Positions 26,701-38,547 of a DNA stretch of 64,000 nt are shown piece by piece. The notes below the pieces were generated by a model that saw nothing but the letters and a program-made list of their open reading frames with translations, ran no database searches and was not told the DNA's origin. The stretch comes from Eudorina sp. 2006-703-Eu-15. Its lineage: Eukaryota > Chlorophyta > Chlorophyceae > Chlamydomonadales > Volvocaceae. The stretch spans positions 503,501-567,500 of the forward strand of contig BDSI01000077.1 in assembly GCA_003117195.1 (NCBI GenBank), given 5' to 3'. Every line of letters starts with the position of its first letter. The stretch's first letter is position 1. The translations under genes were made by a program, and so were the position numbers.

Positions 26701-29700
26701 TCGCCGCCGCTGCCGTCGCCGCCGCGAACGGCATCGGCGGCGGCAACGTCTATCCGCACGAGGCCCAGCTGCGCGGGATGAGGCCCGCCAGCGGCGACCG
26801 GAGTCCCTGCCGGAGGTTCCGCCGTCGCCGCCGCCGCCACCGCTGACGGCCGGTCAGCCGGCTGCCGGCTGCCCTCGGCCGCGGCGTCGTCGCCGCCGCC
26901 GCCGACGTCAGCCAACCTCGGCGCCGCCCGCGCCGCATCCAAGGTGCCGCGGGCCTTGTTGCCATCGTCTCCAGCCTCCGCTGCGGCACCTTGGTTCGCG
27001 GAAGCCGCGTCCGTCGGAAACTCGCCCACGCCGACCCCATCACCACCGCCGCCAACACACGTCGTACTGCCCCACAGCTCCGCCGCTGACTTGAGCCTCG
27101 GCCCCGCCGGCCCTGCCCCTGCCCCTGGCTCGCCTCCGCGAGCCGAGGTGTCGGCGGCAGCAGCGGCGCCGCCCGTGGCTCCGGCGGCAACCCCGTCTGC
27201 GGCGGCGCCGCCGCCACCACAGGCCGCGGCGGCGCCGTCGACGGTTCTCCGCAACGTCCCCGTGAAAGGGGGCCCCGCAGAGGAGGCCTCCCGCCACCAG
27301 ATGGCGGAGGACAGATCCTGAGTGGCGGAGGCCACCGGCGGTATCGTCGGCATGTCCAGGCCCGCGGCGGGCGCCCCCGCCACCGCCCTGACCCACACCT
27401 CGCAGCCGTCCGGCTGCTCCAGGAGGGCCGGCGGCCAGTCCGCGTCCAGCAGAGCCGCCTGTAGCGCTCGATGATCAACACACAGGCGGCCACAGGAGCT
27501 GCTTGGCCGCTTGGCCCACACCCTTGATAAAGAGTGTCCAAAAGAATGTTATTGTTATATGATATCATAACTATCATTGTTGTTGTTGATAGTATTATTG
27601 ACTGTGTCATAGTACAGCCGAAACCGAACTGGGTTTGAGGTCCCCCGGGGTCGGGTGTGACCCGCGGGGTCGGGAACAGAGAGCAAGGGCGGGTGCAGAA
27701 GGCGACGGGCGGTTCCGGCATCCATGCCGCGGTTGAAGGGTCGGTGCCATCCGTGTGCTGCACAGCAAATTGCAAACCGCTCCGACGGACTTCTTGGGCA
27801 AAAGCCTCCGCCGCTGGCAGTGCAGCACACGGCTCGCGCAGACGGCGGGGCGGTCGGGGCGGGGTAGGGCCAGGGCTGTCCACACATACATCAACAAGGC
27901 CCGAAGCGACCCGCGACCCCGGAGCTGCCTGCCGCTTCCGTGAACCCGACCCGGTCGCAAACGAAAACAACGCCCCCGGTGTATTCGGCAAGTGAGATGT
28001 TCTGCCGTACCGCGCCATACCGTGCCGTACCTGGGTGTCCAGCGCGAATGCCAGCGCGTCGCTGGGGCAGTGGAAGGCCACCGCGAAGGCGTCTCCCTCA
28101 GTGAACAGCTCGAAGCCGCGGTTCTCCCGGATGTGCTGCAGAACGGGGCAAGAGGGGGCAGAACGGGGCAAGAGGGGGCAGAACGGGGCAAGAGGGGGCA
28201 GAACGGGGCAAGAGGGGGCAGAACGGGGCAGGACGGTGGCCGGGGGCCGGCGGAGCGGGCGACCGACCCTAGTCAAACCATCCAAGCACGGAAGCGGGTG
28301 ATACGGTACCAAGTCCCCGCTTGGCGGCGGCGGCATCAGCCGCCCACACGTGCGCCCCTCACGACGCCACGGTGTAACCCTACCCCCCCCGACGTCTCTT
28401 CACCCCCGTGGGCCACAACATCGTGGGAGCCCCGGCGCCCCGACCTCACACCTTCCGTATGACGGCGTGGTGTACGGCAAGGCACACGTCCATGATACCC
28501 GAGGGGAGCACCTCCCACAGCAGCGTGGAGTTCTGGAAGGGGGACGCCAGGGAGCGGGGGGGGAAGGCATTAGGAGGTCAGGTAGGTCAGGCAGAGAGGG
28601 CCATCCGTCAGGCTCAGAGGGGGGCTACAGGAAGACAGGGAGGTATAGGAAGACAGGGAGGTATAGGAAGACAGGGAGGTATAGGAAGAAGAAGACAGGG
28701 AGGCACGTTCAAGCAGGAAAACCCCTGCCCGCGCAGGCGCCCATATGGGATCACCCCTCCGTGTCCACGCAACAGCAACAGCCGCCGCCGCCGCAGCAGC
28801 AGCAGCCGCCGCCGCAACAGCAGCCGCCGCCCCCTGTCGTCCACGCACCTACCTGCACATCGCTGAAGACCATGGTGGTGGCGGGCCCCGGCCCCGGCGG
28901 CCGCACCGCCCGCAGCCGCCTTGCGCGGTAGAGCCGCCACAGCACCGCCGTGACCCCCGTCAGCACCACCACCGTCACGCCCAGGCTGATGGCCACCGGC
29001 AGCCCCACGCCGAGCAGCAGGTTCCGGTCGTTGCCGCCGGCGGACACGACGGCGTCGGACGGCTCGAAGGACTGCAGGTAGATCTGCTGCAGGATGGCCG
29101 GGTAGGGGAACCCTGCGGGGAGGGGATCACAGAGCGGGGGGAGGGGATCACAGAGCAAAGGACTCTAGAGAAAAACCCGTGGAAAACCCCTAGGGAAACC
29201 CTAGAGAAACCCTTCGAACGCAGCTCGCAGGGTCGCAGCCCGACGAACGTGCGATGGTGAAAGCACATCCCGAGAAAGCAAGATGGCGCGGGGAAATGCA
29301 TGATACGCCGGGGCCGCCGGGACACGAGAGTCGCGAATACTGGGGACGCCCGTCCGATGGGCTTTCCTCGGCCCGCTGAAGAGAGGAAGGTTGCGTGTAC
29401 AAGGACGGAATTGCAGTGTGTGTCTCGCGGAGAAATAAACGCCCGGGCGCATGTGCTCAGCAATAAGAAAGCCCGCCGGGACCGACCAAGCAGCCCAGCC
29501 GCATCTTTGTTTGTGTGGGTTTCAGGGATTACTCGCCGGCATCCCGCGACAACCCAAAAGTGGTGCGTTCCAAATCTGCGCCGCCGCTCGCCTCACATGA
29601 GAAAACCTCCCTGAAGCCCGCGCTGCCGTTAACTGCCAGGTCACTCCAGGGGGGCATCCAGGCCGCCGGCACCGGCGGCGACGGTGGCGGCGCGGACGGC

Positions 29701-32700
29701 GGCGGCGGCGCGCTGGACATTTGCTTTTTAGGAATCCCAGGCGCGCTGCTGCTGTTGCCGTTACTCAGGCCGGCGTAGGCCCACACCGCCGCCAACGCCA
29801 TATCGTCCAGGATGGACCTGCGACCCACGGGTCGGAGGACAACGGCCGCACCAGTAACGCCCCACGGGGAGAGGTACGGCGGGCATGCGGGCCTAAAGGG
29901 CGGGGGTAGACAGACGCTGACAGGCCAGATTCGCAAGACACGGAGACTGGAGGTCCTCCGCTAAATGTGACGGCATGTGTTGATTGACGGCACACGCGGC
30001 TGCCCGGGGTGCAAACAGGGACACCTGCCTGTAGGTGATGCTGTACGGCAGAGTGATGTCGTACGCCGCGTTACTGTCGATGAGCGCCAGGGTGGCTTCC
30101 TGCGGCCGCGAGGTCGGGCAGGCGATGATGAGAGACGCGCTGGCGGGTGGTGTTTGCCGTACAGTTAGTTGAAATCAGTTGGGAGTACCCTACTTGTGAC
30201 CCGACCCCAGGAAGAGCACAATCCGCTGCCCTTGCTGTTTGTTTGTTTGTTTGTTTTTTGCTGACATCGCCGCATACATAGGTATGAGCACCTGCCCTCA
30301 CCGTGGCCACAGCCCGGATGTCCTCCAGGTTCATGTTGAGGAGCGCCAGCGCCGCTGAGGTGGTGGCGGTGCCAGTGGGCACCACCAGGTGCATCAACAT
30401 GTTGCCCACGGAGCTGATGCACATGGGATCCATCGAGAAGCCGTCGGCGGCGCTGTCGGCGGAGGTGTTTTCCGTACGGATAGCGGCGCTGAACAACATG
30501 CCGTACCGCAGGCCCTGGTTGAAGCCGACCAACCTGAGGGTGCGTGGGGGGTGTTTGGGGTTTGGAGTTTGGGGTTTGGGATTTGGGGTTTAGGAGGTGC
30601 AGGCGGTTGGCCAGGGAGGGAGGGAGGCGGGGAGGTCACCACATGAGAATTGGAGGTGCCACCGCGCACTACTGCAGCAGTACGACACGCCGTACAAACG
30701 CTTCTCCAACTGCAACACACAATACGGGGCGCCCGCGGATCTCTGCGGAGCATTGGAGATACGACAAGTACGGACGTGTGCTGCAGTACGGCAGCGGAAC
30801 GGTGGGTTGGGAGCTGACTGCCGTGTGCTGCCGTCCTTCGCAGCTGCCACGGCGCGAGCCAGGGGAGATGGCTGGGTGGCTGCTCAGGGCTCCAATGGGG
30901 GGCGGGGGGGTCTTGTTCGCACCGCGCAAGCTGGTATGGGTCCGCGGCCCGCTCGGGAGCTGGCGCACGCGGCCCACGACGGGTGCCCGCCGCCCCATGC
31001 CGCAACGGTCAATCCAACACCGCCACGTTGGAGGAGGTTCCCGCCGCCGTGTACGGCACATAACGCTGGAGGAGGTTCCCGCCGCCGCCATACTCACTGC
31101 ATGAACATCTCAGTCTGGTTGTACTCGTCGGTTCCCGCCGCCGCGTACGGCAACCAGTTGTTGGTCGCCTCCGCCAGCAGGGGCGCCCGGTTCACGACAA
31201 CCACGCCGCCGCCACCGCCACCGCCGCCACTGCCACTGCCCTGCGCGGTTGTGGCGCTGTCCACCGCGACGTAGAGGTGGAGGTGCAGCGGCTCGGCCGT
31301 CGGCGGCGCCGCCGCGTGCGGCGGCGTCTGCCATTCCGCCGAAATACCGACCGGTGCCTCCGGAGGCGCCTGCCGCGTCACCGGCGCCGCGGAGCCGGGC
31401 GGGTATACCGGCGGCGCCGTCGCCGGCGCGGGAGGCGACACTGGCGAGCCCGCAGCTGCGCCAAGGGGTGTGTACGGCGGCCAGAGCGGCGGCGGCGGCG
31501 GCAACGTCTGCGCCAGCGCCGCCACGGCCAAGTCCGCGACCACGTAGTGCCCGGCGTTGGGGCAGGTGTTGGAGGTGCAGTACGTTAACTTGTTCGGATC
31601 CGTCTCGTCCTGTACGACAGTACTGCCGGGTAGCTGCGCCACGGCCAGCCGCCCCGAAGTGGCTGCGTGCGATGGACGGCCGGGGACGGGGGACGGGGGA
31701 CGCCGCCGGGAGTTTTAGCAGGTCAGGAGAGGGTTCCAGAGAGAGACGGAAGAGTGCGACAAACGCTGGGTTGCGTGTGTTAGCCTCACCCTCTCACCAT
31801 CTCATCCGCTCATTTGGAGGCCCAGTGGTGCGTTGGGCCCAGTGAGTGGAAGGAATGCATGAGGGTGAAGGGAACATTCGTCTCCCTGGGGGGCACACGC
31901 CGGGGGGCACACGCACGGTCCCTGGAGCGGCGCCAGCCGGGGGAAGTTGTTGGAGGTTGTAGCACTAACCTCCCCGGTGCACCTGCCGCGGCAGAGCGGT
32001 CCAGGTACAGCGCCGCGTTGGCCCAGTCGATGGTGAACAAGCAGCGGCCCGACGTGAACAAGCCGCTGATGGCGCCGCAGGTCGCCTGCCCCGTCACGTT
32101 GTCGAAAGCGCCCGCCGGGGTGGACCGGCTGAGCTCCCGCAGCTCATCCAGCGTCTCCACCACCCGGCTGCGTGTCACGTTAGTGCCGCCGGGCGTCGTC
32201 AGCGGCGCGTTGAGGGATGCCAGTTTGCCGTACGTCTGCAGCGCCGCCGCCATGGCGGCGCCGCCGATGCGGTCGCGAATAGGCTCCGCGCCGGTGGCGG
32301 GTTGGAGCCAGAGGCCGCCGCTGGTGACGGCGCCGCGGGTCTGCAGGTACGAGGCGTAGATGCCCGAAAGCAGCGCCCAGCCCTTGCAGCCTGCGAGGCG
32401 CACCAGAGCGGGCCTCGACGGTTATGTGTACGGATACGTACGGCAGACGTTACACACAGCCGCCTGCGCAAAATACCTGTTCAAGGCGACGTGGCTGGGA
32501 TTGATTGCCATTTCGTCAAACAGGCGTATCCGCAATGTCACTTAAAAGCACACATCTGCCACTCGAAACAAAATTAGGCGGGAAGAGGCTCTTCAGGGAA
32601 AGTGCCCTGGCCCGGGTTCTGGTCATAGGAGAGTCCTGACGCCCTACAGACGGCAGACGCGTACGACCATTAGTCATTCTCGAATGGGCTGGCTGGGTCC

Positions 32701-35217
32701 GAAACATTCACGAACAATCAGATTTGATACAGTGCATTGCTGTGGGTTTTATCACACCGGTGCAGCCGGTGCAGTGAAAATACGACCGGACCCGGTGCAC
32801 TTTCTACATGCGCGCCATCTATCTCGCCGCGGTTCCATGCACCGATATGGTAATTATGCAATACCTGGTGTATGTCCAGCACGGCCATGTACCTCACTGC
32901 CCCGCGCGCTGCGGATGATATGACGAAGTCAACCGTCAACGGACTGTCCTCGCTGTGACGAGGTGCTCGAGTTAGGGTGTGCCTTATGACATGGAAGTAA
33001 AATAGGCCCGCCAAATGCTTACTCTGGCCCGCAGCCTGCGCTTAGCAAACCTCTTGTACTGCCGATGGCGGTTCACTATGGAAACCTCGCTCCAATTACC
33101 GGGTGGATAGGACTACACGTACTTTTGTACGGTATAAATGAGGAGAAGCACCGGTACCTGGACGGTGCTCCCCCGATATAAATAGGCCGTTCAAGGTCGC
33201 GGATTTCCCAGAGAGTGACTGAAGGGCAACCCAATTATATTAATAATATTGGCTATTCAATGGCTGACTTGGGCGGTAAACCGCCTATGGCTTGGGGGCA
33301 TCAACCCTCGTCCGACAACGGGCCCCCCGAACGAGCACCGGGACAATTCTGTTTCGAGTGTGCCGCGCCCGGTTCGGGTCACCCGTTTTGCTGGTCGGAC
33401 GGTAGGGTGTTGACCCTGTGCCCCGGCCCCCCCGCTTGCTCCCCTTTCCTCCCTGGGCATGTACATACATACGTCCATCCCCTGCCCAAATACGGCCTCT
33501 CGCGAAAGAGCAGATCCTCGCCACGACCTCGACCTCGCCACCAATCCCCCCACCCCTCTGGCTCTGGCAGCTCTGGCAGCAGCGCAATTTGAGTATGTCT
33601 ACCGATTTCCTGTACCCCACACCCTCACCCGGCATCATGTCCACACACAGCACGTGCTCGCGCTGTCCGTCCCCGTTGATGTCCTTGTCCTGCAGCTGCG
33701 TGAGCAGCTCCACGAGGGCCTCCCAGGCGACCGGGATGGCCGCCGCGGCCTCGCCCTCGGACAGCCCCGTCAGTTGCTGCCACCAGTCCCGGGGGTAGAA
33801 CAGCAGCAGCGGCACCATGGTGGGGCCCCCCGCGGTGCCCGGCTTGGGCGTGAGGTACCTCGACGGCAGCGGCTTGCCGGCCAGGACGTCGTTGTTCATT
33901 TGGGTCAGGTTCGCGGTGGCGCCCAGGGAGTGCATCCGAAGCTGCGGACCCGCACGCCGGGTGGACAAACGGGTGGATGGATGGGCCGCTGGATGGAGGG
34001 ATGGATTGATGGACGCAACCCAGGCGCATCAGCCTACACCGTCCCCATTCGATTTCGGCACCTGCTCGGCCTGCATCAGTCTCCTGTCACCCGGTATCCC
34101 ACCCCACCACCCGGTATCCCACCCCCACCACCCGGTATCCCACCCCACCACCCGGTATCCCACCCCCACCAAACGGTATCCCACCCCACCACCCGGTATC
34201 CCACCCCACCACCCGGTATCCCACCCCACCACCTGGTATCCCACCCCACCACCCGGTATCCCACCCCCACCACCCAGTATCCCACCCCCACCACCCGGTA
34301 TCCCACCCCACCACCCGGTATCCTCGGTACGTCGGGTTTGTCCGGATTCGTTTCCGCGCTTTGTTGTTGACAACCTCCCCCTCACCCTCACCAAATCTAA
34401 CCAGCATCCCCACCAAATCGAACCCTCACCCTCACCAAATCCAGGGAGGCGTACTCCGCCTGGCCCAGCACGCTGACGGACACGTTCCCCGACGTGCCCT
34501 GGGTGGGGCTGCTGGTCAGCGGGGGCTGCGGCACGACGTCCACGAAGCCAAGGTCCTCGTCGGCGTTGGGCTTCTGCGCGTCCATCATCCACTGCCGCGC
34601 GGTGGTGAGGTAGGTGGGCAGCGCGGGCCGCAGCCCGCAGCCGACGTGCACCCAGGAGCGATTGGCGCTGCGGCGCGCGGGCGCCGGAGGCGCCAGGGAT
34701 GCCCTTGGTGGCGGCGGCTGCGGCTGCGGCTGCGGCCGACTGGTAGGGGCTGACATGCTGGGCGGTGCCGGTGGCGAGAGCTGGGCGCGGCTGCACCGGG
34801 CAGATGACGAGAGGAAGAGGTGGGGGGGATGGGAGGAGGCGAGATTTGATTTGTTGAGAGGAGATGTATGGCAAGGGGCGTGTGATGGGCGTCCGTGGGT
34901 AAGGGGATGAACATCCCCCCGGGTGAGAAAGCGAAGCTAGGTGTAGAAGTTTGTGACGGCAAACGATAAGACACGTATCCGCCGACCCCTACCCCGGACC
35001 CCCGCGGGAACCCGTTCGCCGGGAGCAGGACCCCGAAACGCGGACTGAGAAGGGAACAGCTGTCGAACGCCGCCGGGTCGGAAGAGGGCGCTGGGGTCGG
35101 GCACTGCAAGGGGCTATGCAAACATGGTGACCTATTCCGAGCGAAGTACCTGGACCACACAGCGTAGATTGGCGCGAGAAGAACTACAAGTAGAATAGTT
35201 CTCAAAGTGAAGCCCAT
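20791..35217 (-). CDS. Receptor-type class III nucleotide cyclase (~17 exons)
   Basis: About 2150 aa. Exons (minus): 35150-35217, 34436-34757, 33629-33941, 31970-32390, 31098-31622, 30302-30533, ~30029-30099, 29597-29817, 28853-29112, 28452-28532, 28031-28135, 25226-27458, 24222-24311, 23960-24086, 22739-~23455, 21802-21956, 20791-21282. A signal peptide (MGFTLRTILLVVLLAP) leads a solute-binding-protein-like ectodomain (DINGDGQREHVLCVDMMPG, GRCLFTIDWANAALYL). A membrane helix follows (LLLGVGLPVAISLGVTVVVL). Cyclase half 1 has FSDVQNSTLLWE and ELFTEGDAFAVAFH, supplying both metal-binding aspartates. Half 2 has FCNVVGIETLLAWE, GVDYGRAMVRL and DYVGRPMNRAARI. It should make cAMP or cGMP; specificity cannot be read. 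The 25226-27458 exon changes frame between 25734 and 25912. The donor near 30028 may be GC-type. Confidence 0.87.
21365..21472. repeat. GGA/GGAGGAGG purine tract in cyclase intron
   Basis: Purine-only (GGA, GGGGA) repeat just upstream of the last cyclase exon in the gene's sense, where it reads as a long pyrimidine tract ahead of the acceptor. Confidence 0.85.
24350..24718. repeat. GTGGTTGTGATGGTG minisatellite in cyclase intron
   Basis: Dense array of 6-18 bp units built from GTGGTG, GTTGTG and GCTGTGATG. All three minus frames stay open, which explains the apparent proline/histidine/threonine-rich ORFs there. Confidence 0.92.
24808..24885. repeat. (CAGGT)n array
   Basis: About 15 units of the pentamer AGGTC/CAGGT in the same cyclase intron. 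Confidence 0.95.
25093..25198. repeat. ~19-bp tandem unit, about five copies
   Basis: Units of the type CCGCCCAACTCCAGAATC, immediately 3' (in gene sense) of the donor at 25225 in the cyclase gene. Confidence 0.85.
28138..28232. repeat. 19-bp tandem unit, five copies
   Basis: AGAACGGGGCAAGAGGGGG-type unit repeated head to tail in the intron between the cyclase exons 28031-28135 and 28452-28532, starting within a few bases of the acceptor. Confidence 0.9.
28625..28690. repeat. 18-bp tandem unit, three to four copies
   Basis: Unit AGGAAGACAGGGAGGTAT repeated in the cyclase intron that precedes exon 28452-28532. Confidence 0.85.
34078..34325. repeat. ~20-bp minisatellite, about 12 copies
   Basis: Units of CCCACCACCCGGTATCCCAC with small variants fill the cyclase intron between exons 33629-33941 and 34436-34757. 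Open frames on both strands are artefacts of the unit. Confidence 0.95.
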
Positions 35218-36199
35218 TGCCGGCACGGAACCACGCCGAGGCTACCCGAGGAACCTCAAAGCAAGTCGGATAGCGTTACACGAAAGCAATGGGAGGAGCA
35301 GCAGCCCCATCATGCATAGTCAAAAGCGGACTCTGCAAAAAGTTCGTAGCGGTTTCCATTTCCAAACCAGGAGTGAGGGCGAACGATATACCTATAAGGT
35401 GCAAAAGAATTATATTTTAAATCTGCAGAACTTCCTAAGTTTCAGTACCGTACAAAGGACTTCTGAGTTCTGACTTGCAGTCAGTTCTATGATAAGAGAA
35501 GAGTGAGGTTACAACCAAACAGGCTTTTGTAAAGGCATTACTTCACTGCAGGAACAAACAGAACGTGGAAGCACTGGCGCAGCATTGATTGTGTTTAATG
35601 CCCTGTACGCACATCTGACGCCAATACACCAGGGTGCCATCCTGTACCATGGTGTATTGGCGTTAGATGTGCGTAAAGATCACCAAAGCAAAGATAGTCA
35701 TTTTATCATAATGCACTTTTCTCAACATCCATGTATCTTTTGACCTCTTCACAAGTAAGCTCCGGATTCAGGGGAACGACGAGTTATGGACGCGTCCCCG
35801 TGCACGCGGAAGTCATTGGGACGGGGACCCCAAAACGAACGGCGCTAGGCCTCACACGGGCCTCCCCGTCAAAATCGCAGCAATAATTGATTATTGTTAC
35901 CTTTGTTATCTATTGATTTGAAAAATATTCGTGCTTCAAATAAAGATAATCTTTGCACGCGATATCGCTCGAATGAAGTTGATTTACAGCACTACAGTAG
36001 TATTTCGCGTTCATGTATATATGGATATCAAGTAGCTGCTATACCATAGAACAATACTGCCGAAACAGCCGATATCAAACGACAAGGATTGATAAAGGAT
36101 AGGATTTTAGAAATCGTCCGAGGTCGCCAGCTCTCGTAGCAAGCCCGGCGGGAAGCCCCCGGAAGCCCCGCACTTTTTGGGCGGGGTCCCAGCGCGAAG
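35218..36199. other. Region upstream of the cyclase gene
   Basis: No gene recognised. This would hold the cyclase promoter and 5' UTR; no TATA box or operator can be assigned with confidence. The notable feature is the inverted repeat at 35606-35675. Confidence 0.4.
35606..35675. ncRNA. Near-perfect 26-bp hairpin, possible small-RNA precursor
   Basis: Arms 35606-35631 and 35650-35675 are reverse complements with a single G:T position (G:U if transcribed), separated by an 18-nt loop. The left arm starts TACGCACATCTGACG. This could be a miRNA-like precursor or a tiny inverted-repeat element. Transcription is not shown by the sequence. Confidence 0.45.
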
Positions 36200-37171
36200 C
36201 GCGTTCGGGGGGCCCCGCCCCCTAGGATTGCCCATGTCCGTGTGTCCGTGTGTCCGTGTGTCCGTGTGTCCGGTAACGGCAAAACGTTCATTATCCGCTA
36301 AACTAATTCGCAATGTTTGTCATGTTAATTGTCCTCTATTGCAAGGTAACTTTGGTTTGGCTGAAAAAAATTCTTTGCGCACAAACGGTCAAAGTAAAGC
36401 TCCGCGGTCTCCATGGACCCGAGTCAACATCCACCCAACGCCTCTCGCGCTCATGTTTGTTGCAACAGGTGCCGCGTGATGCATACTTGGATTTAGAATG
36501 GGCGGCGCGTGCTAAATTGAACTTCCAAAGTGTTCTGATGTTTGAAAATCAAGATGCCACCAACATCAAGATTTGCCTTTCTGTCTTGCCAGATGAATAC
36601 AATTCAACAATATGTATTGAATCAAAGTTTCAAAATGCAAAGGGATAGCATACCGAGTACCAACAAGTTCTCCAGTTCCGATGGCCGAAGTCCGGGTCTC
36701 ACCGCGGCTTTTTCGCACCCTGTTTTTGCCTTATATTTGCTATGTAACTACTGATGGCAAACTTTAGAGGTTCACGTCTGCTGCGGGCGTGCAACTGAAG
36801 GGCTGCATGCTTGCCGACGGACCAAACAACTACAGCTTCACGGAAATACTATAATGCTTCAAGCTTGCTTTTTGATATCTGCTTGACAGACGGATGTGGT
36901 AGTGCAGAGGCGTCTAGCGTTACGATAATAATGCAGATGCGATGACCGCCGTTGGCGGCGCGTAGGTTTCGGGGCTACCCTACCTGCTTGACCTTGCTCA
37001 ATCTATGCACGCCGATCCACCTTCAACATCAACGACACCCTCAATGGCACCCTTTCACTCTCTCACACTCTTGCGCGGTAACAGAGTTTCCGTTGTAAAG
37101 CAAGCGGCCCGTACGGATTGTGGGGGGCCGCGCCCTTTTTCCGGCTTCAAGGAAGCCGACCCCCTACTTGT
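36200..37171 (+). mobile_element. Left ~970-bp arm of a large inverted-repeat element
   Basis: Nearly identical, in reverse orientation, to 39509-40480. It starts near CGGGGGGCCCCGCCCCCTAGG, carries four CCGTGTGT repeats, and ends at GAAGCCGACCCCCTACTTGT. A frame conserved in both arms (about 36313-36648 here) includes FQSVLMFENQDATNIK, but I do not recognise a transposase. Similar sequence recurs at 44395-44720. Confidence 0.75.
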
Positions 37172-37221
37172 TGGGTGCGGCGTTGCGGTGTGGAGGTGTC
37201 CTGCCCCCCCCTATATATATA

Positions 37222-37792
37222 GCTGCCTCCCCTGTGTTGGCAGGGGTGAAATACAGCTGCCCTCCCTTGTGTTGACAGGGGTGAAACACCGCTGCCTCCC
37301 CTGTGTTGACAGGGGTGAAATACAGCTGCCCTCCCCTGTGTTGACAGGGGTGAAACACCGCTGCCTCCCCTGTGTTGGCAGGGATGAAATACAGCTGCCC
37401 TCCCTTGTGTTGGCAGGGATGAAATACAGCTGCCCTCCCTTGTGTTGGCAGGGATGAAATACAGCTGCCCTCCCCTGTGTTGGCAGGGTTGAAGCACCGC
37501 TGCCCTCCCTTGTGTTGGCAGGGATGAAATACAGCTGCCCTCCCTTGTGTTGGCAGGGATGAAATACAGCTGCCCTCCCTTGTGTTGGCAGGGATGAAAC
37601 ACAGCTGCCCTCCCTTGTGTTGGCAGGGATGAAATACAGCTGCCCTCCCTTGTGTTGGCAGGGATGAAACACAGCTGCCCTCCCTTGTGTTGGCAGGGAT
37701 GAAATACAGCTGCCCTCCCCTGTGTTGGCAGGGTTGAAGCACCGCTGCCCTCCCTTGTGTTGGCAGGGTTGAAGCACCGCTGCCTCCCCTGC
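37222..37792. repeat. 35-bp minisatellite, about 16 copies
   Basis: Head-to-tail units of TGCCCTCCCTTGTGTTGGCA plus GGGATGAAATACAGC, with small variants (CCCC/CCCT, GAAATAC/GAAACAC/GAAGCAC). The units are contiguous with no spacers. All minus frames are open through it. It sits just inside the left inverted arm. Confidence 0.95.
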
Positions 37793-37794
37793 CT

Positions 37795-38087
37795 CCCCTG
37801 TTCCGCTACATCACCCCGGACCCGGTGTTGTCCAGCAGGAGCCGCGTGCTGGACCTGGCGCGGCACACCGCGCTGCCGCTGCCGCTGCCGGCGCCGGACG
37901 CCGCCGCGCGTCGTGACCCGCAGCGCCAAGCGCACATGGCGGAGGCGCTGCTGCAGGCGATGAGCCAGATCGTGCAGGTGGACTGCATGTTGGAGCTCGG
38001 GGGTGCGCTGGCGGCGGAGGTCATGAAGCTGGTGCGGACGGGCCCGCGGGCCGCAGTCCAGGCCAGCCACGCATACCACCATACCTA
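37795..38087 (+). pseudogene. Gene-like fragment inside the inverted-repeat element
   Basis: A GC-rich open stretch between the inverted arms whose composition fits host coding DNA better than its AT-richer surroundings. It reads LFRYITPDPVLSSRSRVLDL, then MAEALLQAMSQIVQVDC and LGGALAAEVMKLVRTG before a stop. I do not recognise the family. It could be a captured host exon, as in Pack-type transposons, or the remnant of an element-encoded protein. Confidence 0.35.
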
Positions 38088-38547
38088 GCTAACCTAGCGC
38101 ACCGACGATAGGCCCGCCATGACTATGTATGTATATATGCCATTCATCCACCTGTTCGGCGGCGGGACAGGGCGCGCATGAGACTCCACGGGCTGTACCT
38201 GCTAATGATGAGCCGCCTGCTGGTTAAGTCCCCCTGTGCGCGCGGGCTCTTCGTTATCTCTGGCTGTATGCGTGTGGCTGGTCTTCTCAAACGGGATGGG
38301 TCCCTGATAGAGTTCGTAAGTGGTGTGCGTTGGTGCGCTTGTGGAGCCTAGCTATGTATCTGCTGGTGCGCCATCATACATGGTGTACATGGTGTGTGCG
38401 CTGTGCGGATTCGTTTTGCAGTGTCTTGCTTCAAAATAGGCTGCGGCCTCAATTACCCGCGGCAGGGATATATATGATTTCGCCAAAGCGCGCTGGTTTA
38501 TAATCATTTGACTTCACGCCAGGGAAGACGGCAGGTGGCACACATAC

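Noticed and set aside
25746..27321. Plus-strand Ala/Pro-rich ORFs opposite the cyclase insert
   Set aside because: Shadows of the GC-rich low-complexity insertion; no domain and no splice support.
37222..37792. CRISPR-like regular repeat
   Set aside because: Units are contiguous tandem copies without unique spacers, in a eukaryotic genome.
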